DNA of 64,000 nucleotides from Candidatus Gastranaerophilales bacterium (GTDB taxonomy: Bacteria; Cyanobacteriota; Vampirovibrionia; Gastranaerophilales; Gastranaerophilaceae), in contig JAFTXY010000001.1 of the NCBI GenBank assembly GCA_017461425.1, positions 62,001-126,000 of the forward strand. The letters run 5' to 3'. Numbering within the stretch: the first letter of the stretch is position 1; the number at the start of each line of letters is the position of its first letter. The notes below the pieces were generated by a model. That model made no database searches, was not told where the DNA came from, and saw only the letters and a program-made list of their open reading frames with translations. A program made the translations under genes and the position numbers. Below, one piece after another: positions 8,501-16,945 of the stretch.

Positions 8501-9526
8501 AAGCTTCATTCTTGGTCTTTTTATATATGTAAAAGAACCGTCGAACGCTATTTTTTCATCTTCTTTTGCATAAATATTACTATTATATTGAATGGTTTTG
8601 CCATTAAATTTTGAATGGAAGTAACTTTCAGGAAGTCTTATATTTGATAATTTTAAGGATAAATTATCAACATTTAAATATCCATAAGCTAAAAATCCTC
8701 TTATTTTAGAATTATGTATTCTTAATTTTGAATCAACATTTGTTTTTAAATCATAATTTTGATAAATAGTAACCGGATTAACAAAAGGTATAGACATTTT
8801 TTCTTCTGGGTCAATATCCGTGTCTTTTGGTTGTGCTTTTGGCAATGCGGAAATTATATTAATATTTGCATTAATGTTTTCATTTTCATCCGAATACAGT
8901 TTTGCATTTGTTTGTAATTTTACAAAATTTCTTGCACTATTGTACCCAACATATAACTTTTCACCTTTTAATGCTAAGTAATGCTTTGTTTTTAAATCAA
9001 CAACATTAGCTTCATAATTGGTTATTTTAATTGATGGAACTACAATTCTAATTCTTTTGATAATTTCTTGAACAATCTTTGGTTGCTCTACATTTTCTTT
9101 AGGTTTTGAATTTGCTTCATTAATAATGTCTTCAACAACTCTTAATAACTTATATTGTTCATTATTTATAATTTCTAAATTAATCTTTGGGCTTTCGATA
9201 TGCGTTTTTGCTGTTTTCACAGTTAAAGTAAATAATGATGGTAATTTAATACCAGCCTTAATTTTTGGAGATTGAACTAAATTAGAATCATCAGGCAGAG
9301 CTATATTTAAATTTTCAATTATAACACCAGCTGACAAGAACGGAGTTGTATATATTTTTAATTTTGAATAATCAAGCTTTAATTTAGCACTATCTGAAAC
9401 AATTTTTTGAATTTCAGGTTTAAATTTATCTAAATTTATAAATGGTGGAACAATTAAAAATAACAGATAAATAAACGCCAAAATGCCAACAACTATATAT
9501 GATGCTATAAGAAAATTTTTCTTCAT
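5579..9526 (-). CDS. AsmA/TamB-like envelope protein
   Basis: This is a very large protein (1315 residues from the preferred ATG at 9526, which has a GGGGAG site; an upstream in-frame start is unlikely). One N-terminal membrane anchor (about residues 4-30) is followed by more than 1000 residues of beta-rich repeats with recurring short patterns such as IKGD and LNGKVDF. This is the AsmA-like, bridge-type fold proposed to move phospholipids between inner and outer membranes. The DFKTDISLKGAT and GSVWFDMKDG regions (roughly residues 960-1010) match the conserved C-terminal AsmA segment. The last 150 residues are Gln/Lys/Glu-rich and probably coiled coil, an unusual tail. It is convergent with nifS. 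Confidence 0.8.
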   Translation of the reverse strand: MKKNFLIASYIVVGILAFIYLLFLIVPPFINLDKFKPEIQKIVSDSAKLKLDYSKLKIYTTPFLSAGVIIENLNIALPDDSNLVQSPKIKAGIKLPSLFTLTVKTAKTHIESPKINLEIINNEQYKLLRVVEDIINEANSKPKENVEQPKIVQEIIKRIRIVVPSIKITNYEANVVDLKTKHYLALKGEKLYVGYNSARNFVKLQTNAKLYSDENENINANINIISALPKAQPKDTDIDPEEKMSIPFVNPVTIYQNYDLKTNVDSKLRIHNSKIRGFLAYGYLNVDNLSLKLSNIRLPESYFHSKFNGKTIQYNSNIYAKEDEKIAFDGSFTYIKRPRMKLHILTDEIHFENLLNLFKALLDSLNIKNDLSLIQAKGFLKADTIIKTNFKKLKSQGSIIVKDGAFINKKSNIGIKDIIVNLILDNNVLNIKETQAIINGSKLNAQGVIDNKSIADIKIYIDSLSLPELYNAFAPKDLRQAFSLNSAKLSANVDIKGKLDKLNATLDTKLDNLSLSDSKKTMFITNKQANIIFDANPKTIHGDIENNGFALLIPQAKTKATIEKLNIGLDNQNIVIKPFDFLYNDTSKVTIKGDIKNYLKDPLIDIFADGKIQTENIKQTLGKEVSHFLSSKGVIPLKVSIKGDSKKQDILAQIYSDSNNFITPINFNFLQNKPALIQTDVKMQNGKIKIKNSGLYKKETVGFNDDLALNMLNAQELVNFTTIIDKNHINLLRVEIPNELSGSIDKFKKSSFKTKGKITMNGYFDKLFFGGDLKLYDLNIPEILFATKMVDLDFFNQGLNVSLKEIDLNQSKIDASLKADLKPAKVFKISDINVTSNSIDVDKAMVVLNKLMEYMPSVSSAPAKNSAPADIPLSADGKFAIKKIKTGAIEIFDTKGNLAILKNDLLINKLSTKAFKGSVNGDIKMNLLTSLLTIKLQGKNLDSNEALEKAANMKDMITGDLDFKTDISLKGATYQEQMKSLKGSVWFDMKDGQYGPFAKLENFFLAENIRENPLFANTIGVILTPITTIDSTHYENLNGKVDFKDGTVYLSPITSQGDILCILIKGNMNLLTNKLDSNVRVRLASTVSDMLGPISMLNPVNLIKNTPGLNVGTAKMFSMFTQTVQESEYKEIPDFAKEHSDANATKFQIVLNGDVAKPLSLVKSFKWLALQEDIDKAQKFSDNYVKQALIDELQSKYEADNKLKVGVEKILQMDTTAPEVKQVLVEEVLKAKEQTKQNIKDAIQTQKEAAQAKQEAAKQELQKKAQEAIEAKQKENQQKLNDLQQQLKDKIKSKIPSVQPVDKNSEAQIEQEVVE

Positions 9527-9598
9527 AATACTCCCCAAAAATCTAATTTTATAAATATTATATGATAAAAAATTCAAATTTCATTTATGTAATATTTT

Positions 9599-11113
9599 TT
9601 AATTTATCCAATCAATTTCGGTTATAAATTTAGTTTTATGGTAATAATTTATATTTTTTTCAGGCAAAACAAATTTATTATTCTTATACTTATTAGATAA
9701 ATAAAGAACAAAATAATCATCTTCCCAAGGTGAAAAATAATTTTTGTTATTTTTAAATTCTTTTGCAATAGGATAAACCTTATCAAGAATTAAAATATCA
9801 TGATGAAATTCGTCCAAGAATTTATTATTTTCCCCTAAATAAAATTTACCCATTTTATTAATCAAATCAACATCATAAACTTCTTCATATCTTCCATCCA
9901 TAAAAACTAAATTGTTTGGAAATAATTTATAAGCAACATAACTTCCAATATGAAAATTAGAAAAAACATTTCCCTTAATATTGTTTTTCTTTATAAATTC
10001 AACACAATAAACCGGATATTCATTTGGTGTAACTATATTTAAAAATTTATATTCATATAAATGAGAAATTAAAGACACAAAAACTAACAAGCATAAAAGA
10101 ATTTCTTTTATTTTATCAAGTAATGGCGAGCATTTTTTATTAAAAATATTATAAAAATCTACATAACATAAGGCTAAAATTGCGTATGTGAAAAATACAT
10201 GAAATCTTAAAGATTTTAGTGATATTAAAATAGTAAATAATATAATTAAATATTTTGTTTTATCAATTTTTTGATAAAAATCAATCAGCCCATTTTTTTT
10301 AATATTTTTTGCAATTGAATATATAAATACAAACAAAGCTGAAATGAAAAACATTTTAAATTTGAGCAAAGTAAAATAAAAAACCTTAGAGAAAAATGCA
10401 CTTTGCCACTCTGTTATATGAATTCGGTTTAAACTTAGTGCATCAAAAATAAAATATATATATTCAATTCCATACGGATTAATTAGTGTTGTCAATAAGC
10501 AAACAAACAAAGTAACTAAATATGGTTTAAATTTATCTTTATTTAAAAACTCGCCAACAGCAAATAAAAATATCAAAATTAAACCAATAGCAAAACCGCC
10601 ATGCAAATTCGCCCATATAATATTTAAAACAGGCAAAGTCCATAAGATTTTATAATTATTATTCTTCTTTGCATATTTTAAAATGTACAAATAAAAGACA
10701 AAAAAGAAAAATGAGAAACTTTGGCATCTTATTGTTGAAAAAATATTATAAGAAATTGATTGAATTGCAAAAAAGAAAAACAAAAAATGTAATTTTGCGT
10801 CACTCTTTTCTAATTTAATTATTTTTATAATAATAAACAAAGTTAAAAATATAATTATTGATTTAGCAAAAAATAATCCAGTATCGCCTAAATAATTCTG
10901 TAAAAGATAAAATACTAAACTACTTCCCCATTCATGATCAATAAATTCATGGGTTGTGCCATATGAATAAAATTCATTATTAAATAAACTATTTGTTTGA
11001 AAAAAACTTTTTCCAACTATCAACCTTGCAAAAAAATCAAAATCGATATTTATATCAAGAGTTCCGTAAAGTAATATAAAAAAGCCTAAAGTTAAATAAA
11101 ATAACAAATCCAT
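9599..11113 (-). CDS. Polytopic membrane protein, GT-C glycosyltransferase-like
   Basis: This 504-residue protein has about ten hydrophobic segments and a C-terminal soluble part. The first extracytoplasmic loop carries acidic residues (DINIDFDFFARL, about 20-31) and a later HEFIDHEWGSSL motif. Similar acidic first loops followed by an HEW motif occur in membrane GT-C enzymes that transfer sugars from polyprenyl-phosphate donors, so a sugar transferase of the envelope is the best guess. The exact substrate cannot be read. A perfect TATAAT lies 7 nt before the ATG, and there is no ribosome site, pointing to a leaderless mRNA. It is divergent from pheS and upstream of the AsmA-like gene. Confidence 0.6.
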   Translation of the reverse strand: MDLLFYLTLGFFILLYGTLDINIDFDFFARLIVGKSFFQTNSLFNNEFYSYGTTHEFIDHEWGSSLVFYLLQNYLGDTGLFFAKSIIIFLTLFIIIKIIKLEKSDAKLHFLFFFFAIQSISYNIFSTIRCQSFSFFFFVFYLYILKYAKKNNNYKILWTLPVLNIIWANLHGGFAIGLILIFLFAVGEFLNKDKFKPYLVTLFVCLLTTLINPYGIEYIYFIFDALSLNRIHITEWQSAFFSKVFYFTLLKFKMFFISALFVFIYSIAKNIKKNGLIDFYQKIDKTKYLIILFTILISLKSLRFHVFFTYAILALCYVDFYNIFNKKCSPLLDKIKEILLCLLVFVSLISHLYEYKFLNIVTPNEYPVYCVEFIKKNNIKGNVFSNFHIGSYVAYKLFPNNLVFMDGRYEEVYDVDLINKMGKFYLGENNKFLDEFHHDILILDKVYPIAKEFKNNKNYFSPWEDDYFVLYLSNKYKNNKFVLPEKNINYYHKTKFITEIDWIN

Positions 11114-11120
11114 GGCAAAT

Positions 11121-11126
11121 ATTATA
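11121..11126 (-). promoter_or_regulatory. -10 box 7 nt before a start codon (leaderless candidate)
   Basis: TATAAT on the minus strand ends 7 nt before the ATG at 11113. No Shine-Dalgarno sequence lies between them. No convincing -35 box is present. Confidence 0.5.
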
Positions 11127-11174
11127 GTATAAAATTTATGTTTGGGCTATTATAAACAACAGGAGAAAGAATTT

Positions 11175-12209
11175 ATGCAAAATAAAATTGAAGAAATAAA
11201 AAGAAATGCATTGTCAGAAATAGAACAAGCAACGGATTTAAAAACTCTTGAAGAAGTTAAAAATATATATCTTTCAAGAAATTCAGAATTTAATAATCTA
11301 AAAAAAGGGATGAAAGATTTATCTCCCGAGGAAAAACCCGTAATAGGTGCATTATTAAACAAGGTTTCTAATGAATTAAATTCATTGTTTGAAGAAAAAA
11401 AAGATGCATTTTATAAAAAAGAATTAAACGAAAAACTTTTAAAGGAAAAAATTGATGTAACTCTTGATGGAGAATATATTCCAGCAGGGCACATTCATCC
11501 TTTAACTCAAACTGTTAATGAAATAGTTGAAATTTTTAATCATCTTGGTTTTTCTTTAGTGGATTCAATTTATTCTCCTGAAGTTGAAGTTGAAAAATAC
11601 AATTTTGATTTATTAAATGTTCCAAAAGAACACCCAGCAAGAGATGTTCAAGACACATTCTATTGTGAAGGTGGAAATAATGTTGTTTTAAGAAGTCAAA
11701 CTTCTAACGCGCAAGTTAGAAAAATGATGAATTCAAAACCACCAATCAAAATTATAGCTCCTGGAAGAGTTTATCGTAATGAATCAGTAAGTGCCAGAAA
11801 AAACAACTTATTTCATCAAATCGAAGGTTTGTATGTTGATAAAAATGTTACTATGGCACAATTAAAAGGCGTTTTAAACGAATTTATTAGATTGTATTTT
11901 GGTTCATCTCGCCCAACAAGATACAGAAGCAGTTTCTTCCCATTTACAGAACCTTCTGTTGAAATCGATGTTCAATGCATTATGTGTCAAGGAAAAGGTT
12001 GCTCAGTTTGTTCTGGAACTGGCTGGTTGGAAATTTTAGGTGCTGGCATGACCGATCCTAATGTTTTAAGAGATTCAGGAATAGATCCAGAAACATATAG
12101 CGCATTTGCATTTGGTATGGGAGTTGAAAGATTAACAATGCTAAAATATGCAATTGATGATATAAGATTATTCTTTAATAATGATGTCAGATTTTTAAAA
12201 CAATTCTAA
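11175..12209 (+). CDS. pheS: Phenylalanine--tRNA ligase alpha subunit
   Basis: This is the catalytic subunit of the class II alpha2beta2 enzyme that charges tRNA-Phe. The start ATG 11175 follows AGGAG with 9-nt spacing; the frame upstream lacks a good start. The 345-residue protein begins with the coiled-coil tRNA-binding arm, then has motif 2 (PGRVYRNES, FHQIEG) and motif 3 (FGMGVERLTML). A CIMCQGKGCSVCSGTGW insertion supplies a four-Cys knuckle found in many bacterial PheS proteins. The beta-subunit gene pheT is not in the window, so the subunits are encoded apart or outside the view. A strong terminator directly after the stop makes it monocistronic. Confidence 0.96.
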   Translation: MQNKIEEIKRNALSEIEQATDLKTLEEVKNIYLSRNSEFNNLKKGMKDLSPEEKPVIGALLNKVSNELNSLFEEKKDAFYKKELNEKLLKEKIDVTLDGEYIPAGHIHPLTQTVNEIVEIFNHLGFSLVDSIYSPEVEVEKYNFDLLNVPKEHPARDVQDTFYCEGGNNVVLRSQTSNAQVRKMMNSKPPIKIIAPGRVYRNESVSARKNNLFHQIEGLYVDKNVTMAQLKGVLNEFIRLYFGSSRPTRYRSSFFPFTEPSVEIDVQCIMCQGKGCSVCSGTGWLEILGAGMTDPNVLRDSGIDPETYSAFAFGMGVERLTMLKYAIDDIRLFFNNDVRFLKQF

Positions 12210-12210
12210 A

Positions 12211-12237
12211 AAACGAGGGTTAAACCCTCGTTTTTTA
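12211..12237. terminator. Terminator between pheS and the ankyrin gene
   Basis: The stem CGAGGGT (12214-12220) and ACCCTCG (12224-12230) has a TAA loop. It is flanked by A and T runs, so it can serve both convergent genes. It overlaps the last codon of the ankyrin gene. Confidence 0.9.
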
Positions 12238-12852
12238 TTGAGAAATTAAATAATTTAATTTTTTCTTTTTGATTAAATCTATTGATTTTTTATCTATATT
12301 TACACCCCTGTTTATCATTTTTTGGGCAACATCAACCATATTGTTTTTTAGAGCGTAATATAAAGCTGTGTCATTCTTTACCAAGGAAATATAATCAACT
12401 TTTGCATTATTATCTACCAAATAATTAGCAATTTGAGAGTTACCATTTTTTGTAGCAACATACAATTCACTAGTAAAACCTTTGTCAAATTTAGCACCTG
12501 ATTGATGTAAAAGTTTAACGATTTCAAAATCATTACTTTTAACGGCAAAAAGTATAGGGTATTCACCATAGACTGATTGATTTAAATTAATTTTAGCTTC
12601 AATTAAAATACGAATATTTTGAATGTTCCTACTTTTTATCTGCTTAATTAAACATCCAGCAGATAAATCCAAACCTTTTTGTTTTAATAAATCAATCATT
12701 TCTTGTGAAGTTTGATTAGTTTTATTAAATAAACTGTTTTCAATAACAGAACGAGAAGAAAAATCTCCAAAATTATAATCTAAAGAAAAAATAGGCGCCT
12801 CAATAAAAAGCGCCATTATCAACATTATAAAAATTTTAAAATATAATTTCAT
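12235..12852 (-). CDS. Secreted ankyrin-repeat protein
   Basis: This 205-residue protein has a hydrophobic signal peptide (about residues 5-23). About four ankyrin-type helix-turn-helix repeats run from residue 75 to the end (EYPILFAVKSNDFEIVKLL, LYVATKNGNSQIANYLV, TALYYALKNNMVDVAQKMI). The family mediates protein-protein contacts, and the signal suggests action in the periplasm or outside. Its ATG overlaps the fabG stop by one base (TAATG), so it is the last gene of the rpmF-plsX-fabD-fabG transcript. A functional link to fatty-acid synthesis is not implied. Confidence 0.7.
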   Translation of the reverse strand: MKLYFKIFIMLIMALFIEAPIFSLDYNFGDFSSRSVIENSLFNKTNQTSQEMIDLLKQKGLDLSAGCLIKQIKSRNIQNIRILIEAKINLNQSVYGEYPILFAVKSNDFEIVKLLHQSGAKFDKGFTSELYVATKNGNSQIANYLVDNNAKVDYISLVKNDTALYYALKNNMVDVAQKMINRGVNIDKKSIDLIKKKKLNYLISQ

Positions 12853-13580
12853 TAAATAATCAATCCGCCATCAACTTCTAAAACTTGTCCTGTAACATAT
12901 GTTGAATCAACAGTCAAAAATTTAACCGCATCAGCAATGTCTTCAGGCGTACCCATGCGTTTTAGAGGGATTAATTTTAGCATTTCATCCGTATTTGCTA
13001 AATCTTTTGTCATATCAGTTGCAATAAAACCAGGAGCAACAGCATTAACACGAATATTTCTTGAACCTAGTTCCTTTGCTAAAGATTTTGTAAAACCAAT
13101 AAGTCCAGCTTTTGCTGCAGAATAATTTGCTTGACCAACGTTACCATATACACCGACAACGCTTGTAGTGTTAACAATAGCGCCATTTCGTTGTTTCATC
13201 ATAACTTTAACAACTGGTTTAGTAACATAGAATGCTGAGTTTAAATTTGTATTAATTACAGCAGACCATTTATCTTCTGTCATTCTAATAAATAAATCAT
13301 CTCTTGTAATTCCTGCATTATTAACCAAAATGTCAATTCTTCCGTATTTAGCTACAATTTTTTCTATATTTTCATCAACTTCAGTTTGGTTTGAAACATC
13401 AAACCTATATGCTTCTGCTTCAACTCCTAAAGCTTTAATATCTTCAACAGTTTTTTGGGCAGCTTCTGCATTACCTGCATAATTAATTACTACATCATAA
13501 CCAGCTTGAGCCAATTTTAATGCACATGCTCTACCGATTCCACGAGATCCACCTGTAACTAATGCTAATTTTTCACTCAT
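12852..13580 (-). CDS. fabG: 3-oxoacyl-[ACP] reductase
   Basis: This enzyme reduces beta-ketoacyl-ACP with NADPH in each fatty-acid elongation cycle. It is a classical short-chain dehydrogenase of 242 residues. It has the cofactor motif TGGSRGIG (9-16), NNAG (87-90), active-site Ser140, Tyr153 and Lys157 (YSAAK), and the C-terminal ITGQ-type VTGQVLEVDGG. AGGAG precedes the ATG. It follows fabD by 4 bp, which supports the fatty-acid role over other SDR functions. The cluster lacks acpP, fabH and fabF within the window. Confidence 0.95.
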   Translation of the reverse strand: MSEKLALVTGGSRGIGRACALKLAQAGYDVVINYAGNAEAAQKTVEDIKALGVEAEAYRFDVSNQTEVDENIEKIVAKYGRIDILVNNAGITRDDLFIRMTEDKWSAVINTNLNSAFYVTKPVVKVMMKQRNGAIVNTTSVVGVYGNVGQANYSAAKAGLIGFTKSLAKELGSRNIRVNAVAPGFIATDMTKDLANTDEMLKLIPLKRMGTPEDIADAVKFLTVDSTYVTGQVLEVDGGLII

Positions 13581-13584
13581 TATA

Positions 13585-14532
13585 TTATACTCCTACCATT
13601 AATTCTTCTATTGTTGCTTTAAGTGTTTGTGAATCAATCACATTATATGTTTTTATTTCAGCAGAAATTTTTCTATTTAAACCTGCTAGAACTTTACCAT
13701 TTCCAAACTCAATAAATGTATCAACTCCGTTATTAATAGCTTCTTGAATTGATTGAACCCACATAACTGATGAATTTATTTGATTTGGCATTTTGGTTTT
13801 AAAATCATCAGCTTTTATTGTTTGCTTGGCATCAACATTTGTAATAACAGGAATAGATGCATTGTTTAACTCTAGAGTTTCAACAAACTGAATAAAACCG
13901 TCTTTGGCGCTATTCATTAATTGAGAATGGAATCCGCCTGATACCGCAAGAGGAACAACTCTTTTTGCGCCTTTTTCTTTAATTAATTCACATGCTTTGT
14001 TAACAGCATCAATTTCACCGGTTATTACAACTTGTGTTGGGTCATTATAATTTGCAACCTGTGCTAAGCCTAGATCAGATGCTTCTTCAATTGATTTATT
14101 TATATCATCAATTGTTGAACCCAAAATTGCTGCCATTGTACCTTTTGTTGTTTTTGTAGCATCATCCATTAATTCTGAACGCTTTTGAATTGCTTTCATT
14201 GTAGTTTCTAAACTCATAACACCAGCACAATACATTGCGCAATATTCACCTAATGAATGTCCTAATGTCATTGATGGTTTAATATCTGGACATGCTGTTT
14301 TAAAAGCTTCAAGTGCCGCAATTGATGTAGCAACAATGGCACTTTGAGCATTTATTGTTAGTTTCAAATCTTCATCAGGACCATTGAAACAAATTTTTGA
14401 AATTTCTTTTCCTAATGTTTTATCTGCAACTTCATAAACATTTTTTGCAGCTTCAAAATTATCATACAAATCAAGCCCCATACCAGCACTTTGAGAGCCT
14501 TGACCTGGAAATATAAAAGCAAATTTTTTCAT
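13585..14532 (-). CDS. fabD: Malonyl-CoA:ACP transacylase
   Basis: This enzyme moves malonyl from CoA to acyl carrier protein, making the elongation unit for fatty acids. At 315 residues it has normal length. The GQGSQ motif lies at 10-14, the nucleophile Ser93 in GHSLGEY and the catalytic His202 in GGFHSQLM. It is placed between plsX and fabG on the same strand with short gaps, the usual fatty-acid cluster order. Confidence 0.96.
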   Translation of the reverse strand: MKKFAFIFPGQGSQSAGMGLDLYDNFEAAKNVYEVADKTLGKEISKICFNGPDEDLKLTINAQSAIVATSIAALEAFKTACPDIKPSMTLGHSLGEYCAMYCAGVMSLETTMKAIQKRSELMDDATKTTKGTMAAILGSTIDDINKSIEEASDLGLAQVANYNDPTQVVITGEIDAVNKACELIKEKGAKRVVPLAVSGGFHSQLMNSAKDGFIQFVETLELNNASIPVITNVDAKQTIKADDFKTKMPNQINSSVMWVQSIQEAINNGVDTFIEFGNGKVLAGLNRKISAEIKTYNVIDSQTLKATIEELMVGV

Positions 14533-14571
14533 AGTCTCCCCTTATTTAAATCAATTAAAAAACAGAAATGA

Positions 14572-15621
14572 TTAATGAATCATTTCTGCAATTTTTTTAT
14601 TTACGTTTGACTCAACAGCTTCTTTTGCAACTCTAACAGCATTTTTAATTGCGTATGATGAGCTTCTTCCGTGTGATATAACCGTTATACCTTTAACGCC
14701 TAAAAGAAGTGCTCCGCCAAACTCTTCATAATTAATTTTTTTATAAATTCTTTTTAAAAATGGCTTAGCCAATAAACCAACCATCATAGATAAAATATCA
14801 CTCTTGAATTGTTCCTTAATTAATTTAAATAACATCATAGAACAACCTTCAACAGTTTTAAGAGCAACATTTCCAACAAAACCATCACATACAACAACAT
14901 CAACATTGCCATATAAAAGTTCTTTACCTTCAATGTTACCGATAAAATTAATACCTAAATTGTTATCTTTTAAAAGTTTATGGGCTTCTTTAACTAATTG
15001 GTTTCCTTTTTCTTCCTCTTCGCCAATATTTAAAATACCAACACGAGGAGATGGTCTATTGTATACTTTTTCCACAAAAGTCGAACCCATAAGAGCAAAT
15101 TGAAGAAGCATTTCTGCAGTACTTTCTGAATTTGCACCTGCATCAATCAATATAACAGGATCTTTTAATGTTGGAAGAGTTGTAGCAATTGCAGGACGCT
15201 CAATCCCTTTAATTCTACCTAATCCAAATAAAGAACTTGCCATCGCAGCACCTGTTGACCCAGCAGCTACAACGGCATCAGAGCTTCCTTTTGCAACTGC
15301 ATCAACAGATAAAACTATTGAAGAATTTCTTTTTTTACGTAGCGCAACACCAGGAGCTTCATTCATTTCGATAATTTCATCTGCTTGAGTTATTTTGATA
15401 TCAAGTTTTGATAAATCAACTTTGATATTTTTTACAAAATAACCGCCACGATTTGACTTGATTCCTTTTTTTGCAATTTCATCAAGTACTTCTTGAATTT
15501 TATCTGTTTGCCCAACCAGTTCGATTGGAACATTGTAATCCTGAGCCGCCCAAACAGCACCTCTAACTATTTCTCCCGGAGCAAAATCTCCGCCCATTGC
15601 GTCTACTGCAATTCGTGTCAT
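14572..15621 (-). CDS. plsX: Phosphate acyltransferase PlsX
   Basis: This peripheral membrane enzyme makes acyl-phosphate from acyl-ACP for the PlsY route of phospholipid synthesis. Its 349 residues begin IAVDAMGGDFAPGEIV, the family hallmark, and include SVDAVAKGSSDAVVAAGSTG and GVLNIGEEEEKGN-like segments. GGGG lies about 8 nt before the ATG. It sits between rpmF and fabD, the gene order seen in many bacteria. Confidence 0.96.
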   Translation of the reverse strand: MTRIAVDAMGGDFAPGEIVRGAVWAAQDYNVPIELVGQTDKIQEVLDEIAKKGIKSNRGGYFVKNIKVDLSKLDIKITQADEIIEMNEAPGVALRKKRNSSIVLSVDAVAKGSSDAVVAAGSTGAAMASSLFGLGRIKGIERPAIATTLPTLKDPVILIDAGANSESTAEMLLQFALMGSTFVEKVYNRPSPRVGILNIGEEEEKGNQLVKEAHKLLKDNNLGINFIGNIEGKELLYGNVDVVVCDGFVGNVALKTVEGCSMMLFKLIKEQFKSDILSMMVGLLAKPFLKRIYKKINYEEFGGALLLGVKGITVISHGRSSSYAIKNAVRVAKEAVESNVNKKIAEMIH

Positions 15622-15645
15622 ACTAATAACCCCAAATGTGTAATA

Positions 15646-15990
15646 TTATTCTTCAGTTTTTTCTTCAGCTTCTTCTTTTACTTCAGTTTCAGCAGCTTTT
15701 TTTGCTCTTGGTTTTCTAGTTTTTTTAACTTCTTTTTCTTCTGCTACTTCAACTTTTTCTTCTTTAACTTCAGCTTCAACTTTTTCGTTTTCAACTTTTA
15801 CAGTAGTTGTAGCTTTAGTTTTATTAGAAGCAAAACCATCTTTATAATATCCGCATTCTGGACAAACTGTATGAGTTAAAATAATAGCTTTGCAATTTGG
15901 ACAATTAGTAGTTGCTGGAACTGTACCTTTCCAGTTTGCTCTTCTTGTTGCTTGGCTTGCTTTGCCTGTTCTTTTCTTTGGTGTAGCCAT
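15646..15990 (-). CDS. rpmF: Ribosomal protein L32 with long acidic/basic tail
   Basis: The first 55 residues are a normal L32: MATPKKRTGKASQATRR, then a zinc ribbon with Cys30, Cys33, Cys43 and Cys46. L32 is normally about 55-60 residues. This one continues for some 60 residues made almost only of Lys, Glu, Val, Thr and Ala, with a KKTRKPRAKKAA patch inside. The tail keeps the reading frame and normal base use, so it is part of the gene and not a frameshift. It leads the plsX-fabD-fabG cluster, as rpmF often does. Confidence 0.93.
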   Translation of the reverse strand: MATPKKRTGKASQATRRANWKGTVPATTNCPNCKAIILTHTVCPECGYYKDGFASNKTKATTTVKVENEKVEAEVKEEKVEVAEEKEVKKTRKPRAKKAAETEVKEEAEEKTEE

Positions 15991-16057
15991 TTTTATTTCC
16001 TTTTCTAAATTATATTTTTCTATTTATTTTTTTCGACTCTATTCTATTCTCCAAAAA

Positions 16058-16094
16058 AAAGAAGTCCTTGTCAATAATTTGCAAGGACTTCTTT
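16058..16094 (-). terminator. Terminator of the winged-helix gene
   Basis: A 13-bp perfect stem (AAAGAAGTCCTTG and its complement) has an 11-nt loop. It is followed on the minus strand by a run of T. Confidence 0.9.
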
Positions 16095-16110
16095 ATATTA
16101 ATTTTTTTAA

Positions 16111-16308
16111 CTATCTTAAGCTAACTTTTGTGTAAGAACCTTTTTTAGCGAAGTTAACTTTGTCTTCACGAGCTAACCAACCTAAACCTAGGCTAGTGAA
16201 GTTTTCGTTAAGACCAAGGTCTTTGTTCATTTTTTTTGTTGTTACTTCACCGTTTTCATTTAAGTATTCCCAAATTTTTCCAGCTGTTTCGATAATTGTT
16301 TCTTGCAT
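16111..16308 (-). CDS. Small winged-helix protein (DUF2582-like)
   Basis: The 65-residue product starts at ATG 16308, preceded by AAAGGAGT; longer in-frame starts are rejected. The pattern ETAGKIWEYLNENGEVTTKK followed by LGWLAREDKV and a basic C-terminal strand matches the small winged helix-turn-helix proteins of the DUF2582 family. Their role is unknown; DNA binding is presumed from the fold. It has its own terminator and is divergent from leuD, so it is probably transcribed alone. Confidence 0.75.
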   Translation of the reverse strand: MQETIIETAGKIWEYLNENGEVTTKKMNKDLGLNENFTSLGLGWLAREDKVNFAKKGSYTKVSLR

Positions 16309-16449
16309 TGTTGTACTCCTTTTTAAATGCTTTGTATACAAGTTACTACTGTCTTTATGAATTTCTTTCTAAATTCATATTTGCATATTTATCTTAATTT
16401 ATAATATAGTGATTGTATATAGTTTAAATGGATGAAAAAAGGATAAATT

Positions 16450-16929
16450 ATGAATTGGATTTACCAAGATAATGTAGACACGGACGTGATTATACCTGCT
16501 CGTTACTTAAATACAAAAGATTCATTTGAACTCGCAAAACATTGTATGGAAGATATAGACAAAAATTTTGCAAATGAAGTTAAAAACGGAGATTTTATTA
16601 TTGCTGGTGAAAATTTTGGATGCGGTTCATCAAGAGAACATGCACCTCTAGCAATAAAAGCAAGTGGAATAAAAGCAGTTATAGCAAAATCATTTGCCAG
16701 AATTTTTTACAGAAATGCAATTAATATTGGTTTATTGATAATTGAAAATAATGAAATTCAAAAAGATATTTCAAGAGAAGATGTTTTAGAAATAGATTTA
16801 AACTTAGGAAAAATCTATAACAAAACAAAAAATAAAGAATATTCTTTTGCGCCATATCCAGAAGAAATACAAAAATTAATACAAGCAGGCGGATTAGTTG
16901 AATACACAAAAAATAAATTTAAAAATTAA
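16450..16929 (+). CDS. leuD: 3-isopropylmalate dehydratase small subunit
   Basis: This is the small (swivel) subunit of isopropylmalate isomerase, which acts with LeuC in leucine synthesis. The 159-residue protein has [14 protein letters not shown] (8-20) and [14 protein letters not shown] (53-66), the defining motifs of the short LeuD type. AAGGAT precedes the ATG. The large subunit leuC is not next to it and not in the window. LeuB follows after 16 bp. The related homoaconitase/citraconate hydratase small subunits look alike, but leuB as neighbour supports leucine synthesis. Confidence 0.92.
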   Translation: MNWIYQDNVDTDVIIPARYLNTKDSFELAKHCMEDIDKNFANEVKNGDFIIAGENFGCGSSREHAPLAIKASGIKAVIAKSFARIFYRNAINIGLLIIENNEIQKDISREDVLEIDLNLGKIYNKTKNKEYSFAPYPEEIQKLIQAGGLVEYTKNKFKN

Positions 16930-16945
16930 TATATAAAGGAATAAA

